Shown here one piece after another: positions 61,171 through 64,000 of a DNA stretch of 64,000 bases; positions within the stretch are counted from its first letter, which is position 1, and each line of letters opens with the position of its first letter. The stretch lies in NCBI GenBank assembly GCA_035578905.1, contig JAQJVL010000003.1, forward strand, positions 8,950,509 through 9,014,508, written 5' to 3'. This stretch comes from Stictocephala bisonia. Lineage: Eukaryota > Arthropoda > Insecta > Hemiptera > Membracidae. The notes under the pieces were generated by a model. That model saw nothing but the letters and a program-made list of their open reading frames with translations. It made no database searches and was not told the origin of the DNA. The position numbers were made by a program, and so were the translations under genes.

Positions 61171-62749
61171 CCTCCTTACTTCTATCACCACTAACTCCCT
61201 TAGTACAGATAAAACCCCTATTAACAGGCCAATGCCGATGGATTGGGTCTCCTAACACCTAACAGAGCTACATTTAACAGCCTCCTTACTTCTACCACCA
61301 CTAACTCCCTTAGTACAGATAAAACCCCTATTAACAGGCCAATGCCGATGGATTGGGTCTCCTAACACCTAACAGAGGTACATTTAACAGCCTCCTTACT
61401 TTTATCACCACTAACTCCCTTAGTACAGATAAAACTCCTATTAACAGGCCAATGCCGATGGATTGGGTCTCCTAACACCTAACAGAGCTACATTTAACAG
61501 CCTCATTACTTATATCACCACTAACTCCCTTAGTACAGATAAAACCCCTATTAACAGGCCAATGCCGATGGATTGGGTCTCCTAACACCTAACAGAGCTT
61601 TATTTAACAGCCTCCTTACTTCTATCACCACTAACTCCCTTAGTACAGATAAAACCCCTATTAACAGGCCAATGCCGATGGATTGGGTCTCCTAACACCT
61701 AACAGAGCTACATTTAACAGCCTCCTTACTTCTATCACCACTAACTCCCTTAGTACAGATAAAACCCCTATTAACAGGCCAATGCCGATGGATTGGGTCT
61801 CCTAACACCTAACAGAGCTACAATTAACAGCCTCCATACTTCTATCACCACTAACTCTCTTAGTACAGATAAAACCCCTATTAACAGGCCAATGCCGATG
61901 GATTGGGTCTCCTAACACCTAACAGAGCTACATTTAACAGCCTCCTTACTTCTATCACCACTAACTCCCTTAGTACAGATAAAACCCCTATTAACAGGCC
62001 AATGCCGATGGATTGGGTCTCCTAACACCTAACAGAGCTACATTTAACAGCCTCATTACTTATATCACCACTAACTCCCTTAGTACAGATAAAACCCCTA
62101 TTAACAGGCCAATGCCGATGGATTGGGTCTCCTAACACCTAACAGAGCTTTATTTAACAGCCTCCTTACTTCTATCACCACTAACTCCCTTAGTACAGAT
62201 AAAACCCCTATTAACAGGCCAATGCCGATGGATTGGGTCTCCTAACACCTAACAGAGCTACATTTAACAGCCTCCTTACTTCTATCACCACTAACTCCCT
62301 TAGTACAGATAAAACCCCTATTAACAGGCCAATGCCGATGGATTGGGTCTCCTAACACCTAACAGAGCTACAATTAACAGCCTCCATACTTCTATCACCA
62401 CTAACTCTCTTAGTACAGATAAAACCCCTATTAACAGGCCAATGCCGATGGATTGGGTCTCCTAACACCTAACAGAGCTACATTTAACAGCCTCCTTACT
62501 TCTATCACCACTAACTCCCTTAGTACAGATAAAACCCCTATTAACAGGCCAATGCCGATGGATTGGGTCTCCTAACACCTAACAGAGCTACAATTAACAG
62601 CCTCCATACTTCTATCACCACTAACTCTCTTAGTACAGATAAAACCCCTATTAACAGGCCAATGCCGATGGATTGGGTCTCCTAACACCTAACAGAGCTA
62701 CATTTAACAGCCTCCTTACTTATATCACCACTAACTCCCTTAGTACAGT
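61171..62749. repeat. Satellite block E, 110-bp composite units in a 550-bp repeat
   Basis: Here every 53-bp monomer is followed by the 57-bp spacer, giving 110-bp units: spacer starts at 61171, 61281, 61391 and so on to 62711. Variants recur every five units ('cctcattact' at 61501 and 62051; 'gagctttatttaac' before 61611 and 62161; 'cctccatact' at 61831 and 62381), defining a 550-bp higher-order repeat. Confidence 0.95.
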
Positions 62750-64000
62750 AGCAATTTGAGAATTACGCTTATTTTAGGACGAATTCTAAACTAAAATTTA
62801 AATATTTTTAACATATTCCTTACATATTGGGATATTGTGCAGGTGAAAGCACTGATGAAAACTTTTAATAAGGGTGGTAAATCATTAAGATTTTTTATTA
62901 TAAAAAATAGGGGTGTTTGTATGTTCATAGAACTTGAAATTTACTTGAATATATAATATAATACAATGTAATACAATGTAACTTGATTATATATTAATTT
63001 TTAACAGAAACAAAATTTAAACTAAAATTTAGTGAAGTATTTGAAACGTATGATAGCCAATAATGGCAGAGTACCTGGGGTTTCGTAATATAAGATGCAT
63101 TGTCCAAGGTTTGAATCTATATGTTGACAGTCAATACTTCATCACACTTTGTTTTTGTTTAAATTTTAAATAAATAAACAACTAAAGAATATTTATTTCA
63201 TACGTATAGGAATAATATAAATGATTTTTATACATTTAAATTTGATATATTGAAACCATTTTATTTTGTAATTTAAGATACCCTGTCTCTAATACACGTA
63301 TATCAAATTTCATAAGTTGAAATACAATCAAATATCTTATAAAGCATAATGTTACCAAATACACCAAATTAATATTTGTATATTGATGTGGCATAGGTGG
63401 GTGGAGCAGTTGAAAGCTAAGTTTTTAACCTTAACAAAAACTTTGATTACTTACTTAAATCGTGCTAGAGCCTGATTGAAATTTTCAGATAGTTTATAAG
63501 GTGCACTATGCTTATAATTACGTGAAACAATCAAATTCACTGTGTTTTTAATTGGTGAAACTTAATCATAATCTAGTATTTATCTAGGATTACATCTAAA
63601 CTACACCTACGCAGATCAGTTCGTATTAATCTAAAAAAAAAAAAACTATGATTTGTTCATGCATAAGGATTTTTGACTCTCAAAAGTTGCATTTTATTGA
63701 CATATTTAAAAAATATTTTAAGGATAACTAAAATTTCAGTATGTTAGTTTGTTAACGATTTGTTGTTTTTTTTATGTTCAACAAAAATATATCATATGGT
63801 ATTAAAACATTTTCCATTCCTAAAAACACACTTTTCCCGTACCTAACAAAATCTATAATTGTATTCTAACACTATACACCCTCAACAACACTTTTTGGTT
63901 TGCGATAGTATAAAGGAACTATCTTCCGAGATGGCTTGCCACCATCGGCCACCAGAAAAAATTCTTATTTTGTAGTAAGCTATTGCTTATTTAACGATAA
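62750..64000. other. AT-rich DNA right of the satellite
   Basis: No gene. At 63055-63135 'aatggcagagtacctggggt' followed by 'aaggtttgaatct' looks like a badly decayed tRNA-type SINE head with a B-box-like motif; low confidence. Confidence 0.45.

Larger units (their letters stand above)
50787..62749. repeat. 12-kb satellite array of a 53-bp monomer
   Basis: The monomer starts 'aggccaatgccgatggattg' and continues with 'ggtctcctaacacctaacag' and 'agttacatttaac'; period 53 (copies at 50811, 50864, 50917 and so on). About 200 copies, mostly over 95 percent identical. Blocks are opened by a 57-bp spacer ('cctccttacttctatcacca' to 'taaaacccctattaac') at 54417, 57232, 59259 and 61171; the array also starts and ends within that spacer. 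It is non-coding: a period of 53 shifts the frame in each copy and stops are frequent. Likely centromeric, pericentromeric or subtelomeric by analogy with other insect satellites. Confidence 0.98.

Noticed and set aside
50787..62749. CRISPR-like array
   Set aside because: The units are contiguous 53-mers without unique spacers, in a eukaryotic context; the only spacer is itself repeated.

Overview
The window is AT-rich, intron- or intergene-like eukaryotic DNA. An arthropod, most likely an insect, fits best: there is an interstitial (TTAGG)n tract (the insect telomere unit), several tRNA-derived SINE-like elements, a LINE reverse-transcriptase tail, and an endogenous Polinton/adintovirus-type element of a kind common in insect genomes. 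No host protein-coding gene could be recognised. The species cannot be named from the sequence.

Positions 1 to about 8.3-8.5 kb hold the right arm of a large virus-like DNA transposon, all read on the minus strand. From upstream to downstream it carries a C2HC/C2H2 zinc-finger reading frame (7613-6144), a short Ser/Pro-rich segment (6143-5937), a family B, protein-primed type DNA polymerase with an embedded endonuclease-VII-like zinc domain (5936-1848), an A32/FtsK-HerA-like packaging ATPase (1897-1166) and a DUF8207-like protein (1129 to beyond the left edge). The zinc-finger frame, the linker and the polymerase share one reading frame and are separated only by a TGA and a TAA. The polymerase and ATPase motifs are intact. 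Polymerase (replication), ATPase (genome packaging) and the possibly virion-associated DUF8207-like protein together suggest a virus-like life cycle; capsid, protease and integrase genes would lie to the left of the window. The upstream end is rich in short tandem repeats that contain TGACG motifs.

From about 8.5 to 50.8 kb the DNA is a mosaic of repeats: minisatellites (63/64 bp, 22/44 bp, 35 bp, 24/72 bp), a 332-bp TG tract, long CT, TA and A/T runs, near-perfect palindromes, a 180-bp tandem duplication, SINE-like elements, a LINE fragment, a Helitron-like remnant, and several dispersed repeat families with two copies each inside the window. The rest is AT-rich sequence with no supported gene.

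From 50787 to 62749 there is a 12-kb satellite array of a 53-bp monomer (roughly 200 copies). It has at least three levels of order: the 53-mer, an 11-mer (583 bp) higher-order repeat, and blocks of 1.9-2.8 kb opened by a 57-bp spacer. The right end switches to 110-bp units (monomer plus spacer), which are themselves arranged in a 550-bp repeat. The last 1.25 kb is again AT-rich and geneless.
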